Source of the DNA: an uncultured Sphingorhabdus sp.
GTDB lineage: Bacteria > Pseudomonadota > Alphaproteobacteria > Sphingomonadales > Sphingomonadaceae
DNA length: 36,500 nt
Direction of reading: 5' to 3'
Assembly (NCBI GenBank): GCA_937944295.1
Contig: CALDZL010000139.1
Location: 1 to 36,500, forward strand
The translations under genes and the position numbers were made by a program. Within the stretch, counting starts at the first letter, position 1. Every line of letters begins with the position of its first letter. This document shows positions 18,042 to 26,371 of this stretch, one piece after another. The notes below the pieces were generated by a model. It saw nothing but the letters and a program-made list of their open reading frames with translations. It was not told where the DNA came from and did no database searches.

Positions 18042-19625
18042 TTAATCCTCTGTTGGCATTTCAAGGCGCGGGAATGCTGGAATAGGTTTATCCAATGTAA
18101 ATCCGCTCACTTCTTTTTTCCAATCATTGCTGCAAAGATCGGTAAAAGTCCTTCCGCTTATGTTCATTTGGTTTAATATAGCGGCTGATTTCTCTGGAAT
18201 GACGGGATTTATCGCTATTGTCAAATCGCGAATTGCAGCAAATAATGTCATCAATACCGCTTTCATGCGTTCAGGATTGGTTTTTTTGAGGTTCCAAGGT
18301 GCTTGATCATCCACATATTGATTACAGGCATTCACCGCGCGCATCCAAGCTTCAATCCCTTGAGAGAACATTAATTTCTCAAAAGCATTGGGCAGTTCTT
18401 TTTGGCAAGTTTTTCTGATGTTAGCACATAACGCATCATCGGCTGTATCGCTTTCATAATCAAAATCAATTTTGCCATCCAAATTTTTAAATATCATCGA
18501 TAAAGTTCGTTGTGCTAAATTTCCATAGCTATTGGCCAAATCAGCATTGCAGCGCAATGTAATAGCTTCTGCCGAATAGCTTCCATCTTGGCCAAAATTA
18601 ACATCCGCCAGTAGGAAATAACGCAATTGATCCACACCAAAAGCATCTGCCAAATCTATAGGATCAACCACATTGCCAATGGATTTGGACATTTTCTCTC
18701 CTTTGTTGAGAAGAAAGCCATGACCAAATATATGTTTGGGCAATGCAATATTGGCGCTCATCAAAAATGCGGGCCAATAAACTGCATGAAAACGCGTAAT
18801 ATCTTTGCCAATAAGATGCACATCGGCGGGCCAATATGTATCAAAATCCGTCGTTTTATCGGGATAACCCAAGCCTGTTAAATAGTTGGTCAGCGCATCT
18901 ACCCATACATACATAACATGTTTATTATCATTATTTTTATTAGCATTACTATCACTAGGTACGCGCACACCCCAATCAAAACTGGTGCGTGAAATGCTCA
19001 AATCATTTAAACCGCCTTCTACAAAGCGCATAATTTCATTGCGGCGGCTCTCAGGCTGGATAAATTCCGTTTGTTCTCTATATAATTTCAAAAGTGGCTT
19101 TTCATATTTGCTGAGGCGAAAGAACCAGCTTTCCTCAACGGTCCATTCAACAGGCGTTCCTTGCGGCGATAATTTTTCAATATTGCCTGCAGTATCTTTG
19201 ACCTTAATTAACTCTTTTTCATCATAATAAGCTTCATCGCGTATGCTATACCATCCTTCATAACGGTCTAAATATAGATCATCATTGGCTTCCATAGCCC
19301 TCCAAATCGCTTGACTGGCTCTGTGATGCTCCTTTTCGCTAGTGCGCAAAAAACGGTTATGAGAAATGTTTAATTTTGCGCACATATCAATGAAATAAGA
19401 CGACATTTCATCGGCCAATTCTTTGGGCGTTTGTCCGACTTCTCGTGCCTTTTGTGCCATTTTCAAACCATGTTCATCGGTTCCCGTTTGAAAGCGCACA
19501 TCGCGGCCCATATAGCGTTGAAAGCGCGCGCTGACATCGGCCGCAATAGCTTCATAGCCATGGCCAATATGGGGGCGCCCATTAGGATAGCTAATGGCAG
19601 TGGTTATATAATATGGTTTGCTCAT
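18042..19625 (-). CDS. metG: Methionyl-tRNA synthetase, short form
   Basis: Charges tRNA-Met; essential for translation. Class I signatures are present: HIGH as PHIGHGYEAI (18-26, H19-H22), TGTDEHG (47-53) and KMSKSIGNVVDP (311-322). The anticodon-binding helical domain follows (about 365-520). The 527 residues lack the C-terminal tRNA-binding (EMAP-like) domain of the 677-residue E. coli enzyme, and the zinc-binding cysteine pairs are not seen in the connective region. Short forms of this kind occur in alphaproteobacteria. An Asn/Asp-rich stretch (about 224-235, SDSNANKNNDNK) seems inserted before the conserved HVMYVWVDALTNY. The start is 17 nt after the holB stop. Confidence 0.97.
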   Translation of the reverse strand: MSKPYYITTAISYPNGRPHIGHGYEAIAADVSARFQRYMGRDVRFQTGTDEHGLKMAQKAREVGQTPKELADEMSSYFIDMCAKLNISHNRFLRTSEKEHHRASQAIWRAMEANDDLYLDRYEGWYSIRDEAYYDEKELIKVKDTAGNIEKLSPQGTPVEWTVEESWFFRLSKYEKPLLKLYREQTEFIQPESRRNEIMRFVEGGLNDLSISRTSFDWGVRVPSDSNANKNNDNKHVMYVWVDALTNYLTGLGYPDKTTDFDTYWPADVHLIGKDITRFHAVYWPAFLMSANIALPKHIFGHGFLLNKGEKMSKSIGNVVDPIDLADAFGVDQLRYFLLADVNFGQDGSYSAEAITLRCNADLANSYGNLAQRTLSMIFKNLDGKIDFDYESDTADDALCANIRKTCQKELPNAFEKLMFSQGIEAWMRAVNACNQYVDDQAPWNLKKTNPERMKAVLMTLFAAIRDLTIAINPVIPEKSAAILNQMNISGRTFTDLCSNDWKKEVSGFTLDKPIPAFPRLEMPTED

Positions 19626-19642
19626 AATTTCCGATTCTTACT

Positions 19643-20623
19643 TTACCGAGATGGTTTATGCGTTTGCAACACGGACAGCAAGCTTACCATTTCAAAAACT
19701 ACTGCAGGCTTATCCAATGATAATCCAATCGCGCGCGATGCCAACGATGTCGCTTTGGCATAAGTATCGCTAACCTCATTGAATCTTTCCACTGGTAAAT
19801 GATGCGCATGCGTTGCGATATAGCTCGGCGCTCTACGCAAAAAAGCTTCATATTTGGCTTGTGCAGCCTTTAAGGTAAGCAATTTAACCAATTTGGTACG
19901 CAGCACATTATTAGGATCGCCCTTCGCCCTTATATTATCCATGATGGTGTCAATCTCTGCCAAATCCAAGCCCAAAAAAGTAAGAGCGCGACCAGGAGAA
20001 CCATTACCCGCACGCACCAATGCAGCGCGCTCAGCATCGCTGCTGTCCGATAAATACATATTGAGCGCAGCTATCATTTGATCTTCGGAGAGAGGATCAA
20101 AGCGCATCATCTGACAGCGTGATTTAATTGTAGGTAATAATTTTTCGCTCGCATGGCTTATCAAAATAAAAATAGTACCTTGTGGCGGTTCTTCAAGGCT
20201 TTTTAATAATGCATTGGCTGATGCTCTCTCCATATCATCGGCAGCATCTATAATGATTACACGTTTATCAGACATAGAAGGTTTAACATTCAAAACTGTC
20301 TGTACTTTACGAATTTGATCGATATTGATGCTACGTTTTAATTCGGCATTAGGATCGATCCCCTCACCCTCTTTTGGTAATTCTTTTGGAGGGCGCGAAA
20401 TGATATGAAAATCGGGATGCGTACTTGCATCAATTAAATGTTTTTGCGTGCCATTTGGGTCTAATATAGAACAGGCCATGCGTTTCGCAAAACCAGCTTT
20501 ACCAATGCCTTTTGTGCCAGATAAAATCCAACCATGATGCAATTTCCTGCGATTCAATGCACTTTTGAACATATTCCAACATTTGCTATGGCCGATATAA
20601 TGACCATCATCGGTTTCAGGCAT
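19643..20623 (-). CDS. holB: DNA polymerase III subunit delta' (clamp loader)
   Basis: The stator subunit of the clamp loader that opens the sliding clamp. AAA+ features: a P-loop form GTKGIGKAG (36-44), a Walker B-like VIIIDAADDM (122-131), the ANALLKSLEEPP motif (136-147) and an SRC motif (168-170, KSRCQMMRF). The zinc-binding cysteines of the E. coli protein are not evident. At 326 residues it fits alphaproteobacterial delta'. It overlaps the end of tmk by 8 nt and precedes metG; tmk-holB pairing is one of the most conserved bacterial arrangements and supports the call over DnaX or RarA. Confidence 0.93.
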   Translation of the reverse strand: MPETDDGHYIGHSKCWNMFKSALNRRKLHHGWILSGTKGIGKAGFAKRMACSILDPNGTQKHLIDASTHPDFHIISRPPKELPKEGEGIDPNAELKRSINIDQIRKVQTVLNVKPSMSDKRVIIIDAADDMERASANALLKSLEEPPQGTIFILISHASEKLLPTIKSRCQMMRFDPLSEDQMIAALNMYLSDSSDAERAALVRAGNGSPGRALTFLGLDLAEIDTIMDNIRAKGDPNNVLRTKLVKLLTLKAAQAKYEAFLRRAPSYIATHAHHLPVERFNEVSDTYAKATSLASRAIGLSLDKPAVVFEMVSLLSVLQTHKPSR

Positions 20624-21269
20624 TAATCATATCCTGTAAAATATCCATAATGCTATCGGTTACTTCATCACTATCAGCACCAGCATCTATCAATTTTATA
20701 CGCTCGCTATCTTGCTGAGCATAATCTCTGAAAGCCTGCCTAACGGCTGTATGAAATTCTTTTGGGCGGCCGCCAATTCTATCTCGAACATCTCCATCGC
20801 GTATGAATACACGCTTATTTGCTGTATCTTCGTCTAAGTCCAAAACTAATACTCTATCAGGTAAGAAGCCTTCACTGCCAATATTATGCAATTGCAATAT
20901 GGTTGCATCGCTTAAACCGCTGCCACCACTCTGATAGGCTCTACTGCTTTCTAAGAAACGATCGCACAGCACCCATTGACCGCGTATTAAAGCTGGCTTG
21001 ATGAGATTCCGGACATGATCGCCGCGCGCTGCTGCAAATAGCAGAGCCTCTGCCCTACTATCCCATCGATTATCACCACCGTTTAATAATAATTCTCTTA
21101 TCGCTTCCGCATTATCCGTACCGCCTGGTTCGCGGGTTATAATTACATCTAACCCCAATTTAGAAAGGCGATGAGCAATTTGTTTGGTTTGCGTCGATTT
21201 TCCGCAACCTTCGCCACCCTCAATAGTGATAAAACGACCAAGAGTAGTTGGAGAATTTTGTACGTTCAT
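20616..21269 (-). CDS. tmk: Thymidylate kinase
   Basis: Phosphorylates dTMP to dTDP for DNA synthesis. It shows the P-loop IEGGEGCGKSTQTKQI (G18-S25 core), the REPGGTDNAEAIREL segment (46-60), the substrate motif DRFLESSRAYQSGG (103-116) and a lid region RDRIGGRPKEFH (162-173). The length of 217 residues is normal. The start codon overlaps the stop of the upstream carboxypeptidase by one base (TAATG), and its 3' end overlaps holB. It is the transition in this operon from cell-wall genes to replication genes. Confidence 0.97.
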   Translation of the reverse strand: MNVQNSPTTLGRFITIEGGEGCGKSTQTKQIAHRLSKLGLDVIITREPGGTDNAEAIRELLLNGGDNRWDSRAEALLFAAARGDHVRNLIKPALIRGQWVLCDRFLESSRAYQSGGSGLSDATILQLHNIGSEGFLPDRVLVLDLDEDTANKRVFIRDGDVRDRIGGRPKEFHTAVRQAFRDYAQQDSERIKLIDAGADSDEVTDSIMDILQDMINA

Positions 21270-22435
21270 TAGAAACCGAAGATCGACTTAAAGCCATTCC
21301 ATGCGCGGCCAAAAAAGCCAGCTTCTTCAACATCTACAGAGGATGTTAAAGCCATGACTTGTTCTTGACCATAGGTAGGTTTGATAACCAAATCAGCGAT
21401 ATGATCGCCCTTTTTAAAAGGAGCTTTGAGGGGGCTTTTATAGCGAATAAAGGTTTTAAACGGTCCATCAAAGGCTCTCGGGATGGTCATACCTATGTCG
21501 CGCGGTGCTATCATATCGACGCTAGTCTCGCTGCCAAGTTGCACCTTAATATCTCCGATAATTTGCCCTTTTTTATAGAGTGGCTTTGTTGTCCAAGCTT
21601 TAAAGCCCCAATTCATCATCGCAACGGACTCATTGATACGGCCATTAAAACTATCCAACCCCGCAACCACCATCATGAGACGGCGACCATTTTGTTCGGC
21701 TGTACCCGCGAGGCCATATCCAGCTTCTTCGGTATGCCCTGTTTTCAGACCATCGGCACCATCAATCTTGCCAAGTAAGGGGTTTCGGTTTTGCTGTTTT
21801 ACGCCGCCCCAAGTAAATTCTGTCAATCCATAAAACGCATTATATAATTTAGGAAAATCATAAATAGTACGCGAACCCAATATGCCTAAATCTTTTGCTG
21901 TAACATAGGTAACACCCTCATCTGGCCAACCATTGGAATTACCAAAATTACTGTTTTTCATGCCGATTTTTTGGGCAGTAACATTCATCAAATCGGTAAA
22001 AGCTTTTTCGCTGCCAGAGATGCCTTCGGCCAGAACAACCGATGCATCATTTCCCGACAATGTAACAATACCATGCAATAAATCTTCGACGGATACATAT
22101 TCGCCATTGCGCAAAAACATAGTCGAACCCTGACTTTTCCATTTTTGCCAAGTTGCATTTTCAACTCTGATCTTTTTATCTAATGCTAAATTGCCTTTTG
22201 TGATTTGATCGAATGCGACATATACTGTCATCATTTTTGCCATGGAAGCGGGCGGAATTTGCTTGCCTGATTCTTTATCTACCAAAACAGCACCTGATTG
22301 CATGTCGAGTAAATAAGCAATCTTGGCTTTACTATCAAAAGTGATATTTGCAGTAGGCGCACCTGCTTGCTGTGAATTAACCGAAATAGGCGCAATTAAT
22401 AATGCTAATGCAGCGCCAACAGTCAATTTATTCAT
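21269..22435 (-). CDS. dacA: D-alanyl-D-alanine carboxypeptidase (PBP5/DacA family, S11)
   Basis: A low-molecular-weight penicillin-binding protein that removes the terminal D-Ala from peptidoglycan stem peptides. An N-terminal signal peptide (about 1-22, MNKLTVGAALALLIAPISVNS) targets it to the periplasm. All three active-site motifs are intact: SMAK (S64-K67), SGN (S127-N129) and KTG (K231-G233). A PBP5-type C-terminal beta domain follows (about 285-370), and the tail FFGRAWNGFKSIFGF looks like an amphipathic membrane-binding helix. At 388 residues it is of family length. It lies between rlpA (51-nt gap) and tmk (1-nt overlap). Confidence 0.94.
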   Translation of the reverse strand: MNKLTVGAALALLIAPISVNSQQAGAPTANITFDSKAKIAYLLDMQSGAVLVDKESGKQIPPASMAKMMTVYVAFDQITKGNLALDKKIRVENATWQKWKSQGSTMFLRNGEYVSVEDLLHGIVTLSGNDASVVLAEGISGSEKAFTDLMNVTAQKIGMKNSNFGNSNGWPDEGVTYVTAKDLGILGSRTIYDFPKLYNAFYGLTEFTWGGVKQQNRNPLLGKIDGADGLKTGHTEEAGYGLAGTAEQNGRRLMMVVAGLDSFNGRINESVAMMNWGFKAWTTKPLYKKGQIIGDIKVQLGSETSVDMIAPRDIGMTIPRAFDGPFKTFIRYKSPLKAPFKKGDHIADLVIKPTYGQEQVMALTSSVDVEEAGFFGRAWNGFKSIFGF

Positions 22436-22486
22436 ATTTAAATCCTATCGCTTGATGTTATATTTTTATCCAGCGATAGAAACGAG

Positions 22487-23491
22487 TCATTCGCGGAATA
22501 TTCTCGCTTGAGGATAGCCGCGTTGTTGTGCATTTGCTAGCCCCTGCTGTGCTTCTTCTTTTGTAGCATATGGTCCATAACGTACTCGAAATAATGAACC
22601 ATCACCGCTTGGTGCTACATTACCACCTACTTTACGGGCTAGAGCATCTGCTCTACTTTTTAGAGAAAATGATGACAATTGAACTACATAACCGCTTATC
22701 GCTGCTGGTTTATTTTGAGCTTTTGGGTCATTAGTTTCAACAACAAATCGACCTTCTCTTCCAGCAGCTTGAGGCGGATTACGCTGCCCTTCAGATATGA
22801 ATCGGCCTCCAACTCCATTATTACCGATACTCGCATTAGGACTAGGGCTTGCTGCAATACGGATTCTACCCTGTGGAACAGGCAGCTTGGCCAAACGGTC
22901 TCTTAAAATTCGTGTAAGCGATTCAGGTGTGTCTATTCGCCGTATAGCTTGACCACCATTGCGCAATATAGCCCGTTCTGGATTGGGTGGGTTAACTTTA
23001 CGCACGCGCACGCCAGCTACTTCTTGACCAGATATACCCAATTGCTGTGCCGCTGCTTCTGATAAATCAATCAAGCGATTATTGACAGCAGGACCTCGCT
23101 CATTAATCCGAACTAAAATTGTACGCCCTGTTTCGAGCGCTGTTACCTCTACATAGGTAGGAAGCGGTAGAGTTTTATGGGCCGCGCTGGTGGCTGTAGC
23201 AGAAAAAATTTCTCCATTTGTAGTAGGACGACCATCTAATTCGCTACCAAACCAGCTTGCATAGCCAACTTCATCATATGAGGTCACATCTTCGGGTGTA
23301 TATGTTGTGCCATCTATTGTATAAGGCGCACCAATTAGTACGGGTGTATCAGATATTGGTTCAACAGCTGCTGGTGCCGTTGGTCTGCTCGGACCAGAAG
23401 CATTGGGCGCAAACTCCTCTGGTCCTAACGAACCACAAGAGGAAAGAGCAATTGCTCCAAAAGTTAGAAATATATATTTACTTGACTGCAT
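22487..23491 (-). CDS. rlpA: RlpA-family septal-ring lytic transglycosylase, lipoprotein with SPOR domain
   Basis: Acts on peptidoglycan strands at the division site. Starting from the ATG at 23491 gives a clean lipoprotein signal (MQSSKYIFLTFGAIALSSCGS, lipid-modified Cys at 19). The upstream ATG 23518 would place nine extra residues before it. The double-psi beta-barrel domain is at about 75-167 (VGYASWFGSELDGRPTTNGE and RLIDLSEAAAQQLGI). A C-terminal SPOR domain (about 265-334, YVVQLSSFSLKSRADALA and FRVRYGPYATKEEA) binds denuded glycan at the septum. In place of the common DRGP in the barrel, this protein has INERGP, a conservative Asp-to-Glu change near the expected active site. It overlaps mltB by 14 nt. 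Confidence 0.9.
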   Translation of the reverse strand: MQSSKYIFLTFGAIALSSCGSLGPEEFAPNASGPSRPTAPAAVEPISDTPVLIGAPYTIDGTTYTPEDVTSYDEVGYASWFGSELDGRPTTNGEIFSATATSAAHKTLPLPTYVEVTALETGRTILVRINERGPAVNNRLIDLSEAAAQQLGISGQEVAGVRVRKVNPPNPERAILRNGGQAIRRIDTPESLTRILRDRLAKLPVPQGRIRIAASPSPNASIGNNGVGGRFISEGQRNPPQAAGREGRFVVETNDPKAQNKPAAISGYVVQLSSFSLKSRADALARKVGGNVAPSGDGSLFRVRYGPYATKEEAQQGLANAQQRGYPQARIFRE

Positions 23492-24509
23492 CTGCCAATA
23501 ACCCCACCGATAAAGCATAAAAGTTGGAACAATTATAATCTAATATCACACGATAATTGCTTAATAGTAAATATCCGGTATTTCCTTTTCCATCAGGCTC
23601 TAATAAAACGGCCATATGATCGTCAGGGGCCCAAAAACCGCGCTGTGGGCTTAAACCAAGAGCCCGCCATTCTTTCATCGTTTTCCATTGGCTATGCCGT
23701 GCAAATACGCGTTTACACCGTGGTGATTCGGTTTTATTTTTAATATTTTCTCTATCCAAACCGCGCGGTACATTAACAGCAAAACCCCATTCTTGATCGC
23801 GTCGCCAACCGGCATTGACAAAATAATTGGCAATAGATGCCATAGCATCGCTTTCATTATTCCAAATATCAGCATAACCATCGCCATCGCCATCTTTGGC
23901 TAAGCGCAAATAGACAGAGGGCAGAAATTGCGGTTTGCCCAGAGCCCCTGCCCAGCTGCCCGTTATACCCGATTGCGGAACACCCATGTCAATCATTTTC
24001 ATTACGGCTATCAACTCAGCTTCAAATAATTTGCGGCGACGTCCCTCATAGGCGAGTGAAGCGAGAGCGCTGGGTGCATTAAAATTACCTGTGTAACTGC
24101 CATAATTGGTTTCATGTCCATAAATAGCGATCATAATTTCTTTGGGGACGCCAGTTTCTTTTTCAATTCGCGTCAATATAGAATCAATTTGCGCCTTCTT
24201 TCGCTTTCCTCCGTTAATACGAGCGGCATCAACATGGCGCCTACGATAAGGTTCAAAGTCTGGAATTGGTTTATTTGAAGCAGTTTCTGGTTGAGAGCGA
24301 TCAAGGCGAACAACACGATCATTATAACTTATATTGGGTATGATGCGATTTAGTGTAGATGCTTTAACGCCTTGTGCAGCGGCTTTTGCTTTTACCACAT
24401 TTAAATATTGTTGAAATGTTTCTTTACCTTGTGCTTCCACTGGAGAAACAGAAAAACCTGCAAAAAGTGCAGCACTAGCCAAAAACGATAATATTAATTT
24501 ATTGTGCAT
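23478..24509 (-). CDS. mltB: Lytic murein transglycosylase MltB family (GH103)
   Basis: Cleaves the glycan backbone of peptidoglycan, forming 1,6-anhydro ends. A signal peptide (about 1-26, ending PVEAQ) has no lipobox, so the product is a soluble periplasmic form. The catalytic Glu is in IYGHETNYGSYTGNF (E133). GSWAGALGKPQFLPSVYL (184-201) is the family signature, and a calcium-loop-like KDGDGDGYADIW (205-216) follows, as in E. coli Slt35. It is the first gene of the minus-strand operon; the 246 bp upstream include the tRNA-Ser promoter on the other strand. A ribosome site AAGGAT lies just before the ATG. Confidence 0.94.
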   Translation of the reverse strand: MHNKLILSFLASAALFAGFSVSPVEAQGKETFQQYLNVVKAKAAAQGVKASTLNRIIPNISYNDRVVRLDRSQPETASNKPIPDFEPYRRRHVDAARINGGKRKKAQIDSILTRIEKETGVPKEIMIAIYGHETNYGSYTGNFNAPSALASLAYEGRRRKLFEAELIAVMKMIDMGVPQSGITGSWAGALGKPQFLPSVYLRLAKDGDGDGYADIWNNESDAMASIANYFVNAGWRRDQEWGFAVNVPRGLDRENIKNKTESPRCKRVFARHSQWKTMKEWRALGLSPQRGFWAPDDHMAVLLEPDGKGNTGYLLLSNYRVILDYNCSNFYALSVGLLADAVK

Positions 24510-24714
24510 TCTATATCCTTAAAATACTGCCGATTAGCAGAATATGAATATTGCACAGATGCGATATTATGGGAATCCCTATTCATCATAGGAAGGATAA
24601 AGTGAAGGAAAAACACGATTGAATTAGAGCCAGCTTCTATAATAATTTTAGCGAAATTCTAATATTTTCATACTAATGCTTGAAAAGAGTGAAAACTATC
24701 TTTAGGGCGCTCTT

Positions 24715-24745
24715 TACAGCAAAACCATAGGACCATTTTGCTGTA
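24715..24745. repeat. Perfect 10-bp inverted repeat upstream of tRNA-Ser
   Basis: TACAGCAAAA (24715-24724) and TTTTGCTGTA (24736-24745) are exact reverse complements around an 11-nt centre. The pair ends 10 bp before the tRNA and overlaps a possible -35 TTTACA (24713-24718). It could be an operator or a transcript hairpin. It lacks the T-run of a terminator. Confidence 0.6.
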
Positions 24746-24755
24746 GAAATAATGC

Positions 24756-24845
24756 GGACAGGTGGCAGAGTGGTCGAATGCAGCGGTCTTGAAAACCGCC
24801 GAGGGTGCAAGCTCTCCGTGGGTTCGAATCCCACCCTGTCCGCCA
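24756..24845 (+). tRNA. tRNA-Ser (anticodon UGA)
   Basis: A 90-nt tRNA with an encoded CCA end. The acceptor stem pairs GGACAGG (24756-24762) with CCTGTCC (24835-24841), followed by discriminator G and CCA (24843-24845). The anticodon stem GCGGT/ACCGC encloses loop CTTGAAA, giving anticodon TGA, which reads UCA/UCG serine codons. The long variable arm, typical of serine tRNAs, is GAGGGTGCAAGCTCTC-like. The T-arm is GTGGG-TTCGAAT-CCCAC. It stands alone on the plus strand between divergent mltB and convergent araC-type genes. Confidence 0.98.
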
Positions 24846-24916
24846 CTTTATTTCGACTTCAACAATTTAGTCACAATAATACATATTATTTACACTGTTT
24901 AATATATGTAATCACT

Positions 24917-25942
24917 TTAGTGATCGGCTCTTATAAACATTCTATAAGCTCCTGGAGTCATATTAAACCAGCGTTTTGCCGCTGTGATAAAAGGCTTTTC
25001 AGAGGAATAGTCCAATATTTTGGCTATACGGAAAATCGTTATATCGGATTTACTTAAGAGATTTTGTGCTATATATTTGCGTGTATCATCAAGAATGATA
25101 GAGAAATTACTATTCTCTTCTTTTAACAAGCGTTGGAGTTTTTTCTCACTAACTTCCAAATGATTTGCAACCGTTCGAGCATTACACTCCCCTACTCCCA
25201 ATAACCCAGGTATTATAGCCATTACATCCGATGTTACAGTGGACGGATTGCGCGGTGCCTTTACTAATAGATGATTGACCATTTGCTTAAGCGCCAAAGA
25301 TGCAGACTTTTGGAATAGATTTGATTTAACAGCCAAACAATTACGATCAGCAACTAACACATTACGTTCAGCATTAAATTCAATGGGGCATGCAAATAAT
25401 TTTTCATGTAGGCTTATATCTTTTGGTTTTGAATGTTGAAATGACACATGTTTAAGATATAAATTCTCAATATTACTTCTACCTGACTTTACCATAGAAG
25501 CTGCGATATATTCTATTGTTTGGCGGTGAATACCAATGCAGGGGTGTAAATGAAAATGACACTGCACCTCATCAATATCAGGACGATCATGATATTCATA
25601 AGTTGCTGCATTTGTGTGAATTTGTGAATATTTTATCATGGCTTTAAAAAAAGCATCAATACTTACAGACTTCACCAAAATGCTGATACCAGGACCGCTA
25701 GCAGGCCATGAGTTTGAATTTTGATCGGCTAATTTCAAACCAAAGTTCGGTTCGTTTAATTCAATAGAGGCTATCTCCCCTAACCGAGCAACGGAATGAC
25801 AATCAATAAAGTCAATATGTGTATAATCAATAGGAAGATTAACCATATTAAACATAGGTTCGGAGTTGCCTCCGAGTGAATCAATCAATTCAGTATAGCC
25901 TAATAATGCGGTAGATCGAACAACTAAACTCTCATTTCTCAT
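24917..25942 (-). CDS. AraC-family transcriptional regulator with arabinose-binding-type N-terminal domain
   Basis: 341 residues. The N-terminal part (about 15-200) fits the AraC 'Arabinose_bd' sensor type found in regulators such as OruR and MmsR. The C-terminal DNA-binding domain (about 240-338) has two helix-turn-helix units: ARTVANHLEVSEKKLQRLLKEE and IFRIAKILDYSSEKPFITAAKR, followed by the family end WFNMTPGAYR. The inducer cannot be read from the sequence. It lies 102 bp downstream of the first surface-protein gene on the same strand and ends facing tRNA-Ser. Just upstream is a direct repeat of CTCTTAAA with 9-bp period that could be an autoregulatory site. Confidence 0.9.
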   Translation of the reverse strand: MRNESLVVRSTALLGYTELIDSLGGNSEPMFNMVNLPIDYTHIDFIDCHSVARLGEIASIELNEPNFGLKLADQNSNSWPASGPGISILVKSVSIDAFFKAMIKYSQIHTNAATYEYHDRPDIDEVQCHFHLHPCIGIHRQTIEYIAASMVKSGRSNIENLYLKHVSFQHSKPKDISLHEKLFACPIEFNAERNVLVADRNCLAVKSNLFQKSASLALKQMVNHLLVKAPRNPSTVTSDVMAIIPGLLGVGECNARTVANHLEVSEKKLQRLLKEENSNFSIILDDTRKYIAQNLLSKSDITIFRIAKILDYSSEKPFITAAKRWFNMTPGAYRMFIRADH

Positions 25943-25963
25943 ATATAACTCTAAATATTGAAT

Positions 25964-25980
25964 CTCTTAAAACTCTTAAA
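25964..25980. repeat. Short direct repeat CTCTTAAA upstream of the AraC-type gene
   Basis: CTCTTAAA occurs at 25964-25971 and again at 25973-25980, a 9-bp period, about 20-40 bp before the start at 25942. AraC-family proteins often bind direct repeats, but at this AT content such a repeat can arise by chance. Confidence 0.3.
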
Positions 25981-26044
25981 CTTTAATATAATATATAATG
26001 AAATTATAATGGAAATCATGCATAGTAATGACAAATATATTATT

Positions 26045-26371
26045 TTAATTCACCAAACAAGAATATGTTAATATCGTAGATTGACCATTATCTAACCGAT
26101 CCAAAGAAATACCTGAACTTGTAAGGTCAGCAATAGTAAAATTTCCAGTTGGAACTCCATCTCCTGATAATGTTAGTGGATTTGATCCTGCGCAGGTAAG
26201 ACCAGAAATAGGGTTATCTGTTACCACAGCCCCCGTTATACTATCAGGGCCATTATTGGTAATTGTGATTGTATAAACTACTGTATTTCCGCTGATAACT
26301 GTATCATTCACTTGATCACTATTACCATTAACACCAGGCGTGTTGGTTTTAAATATAGCTAAATCCGCAGA
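26045..26371 (-). repeat. Shared C-terminal module, copy 1
   Basis: Encodes residues 400-507 of the surface protein and its stop codon. It aligns end to end with 28506-28832. Shared landmarks are NTPGVN, TNNGPD, ITGAV, SGLTC, FTI-DLT, and Y-C-x-V plus one residue before the stop. This is a protein-level repeat; the DNA copies have diverged. Confidence 0.85.

Noticed and set aside
24752-25057. A 101-codon plus-strand ORF across tRNA-Ser
   Set aside because: It covers the tRNA exactly and then the 3' end of the AraC-type gene in antisense; no ribosome site and no family features.
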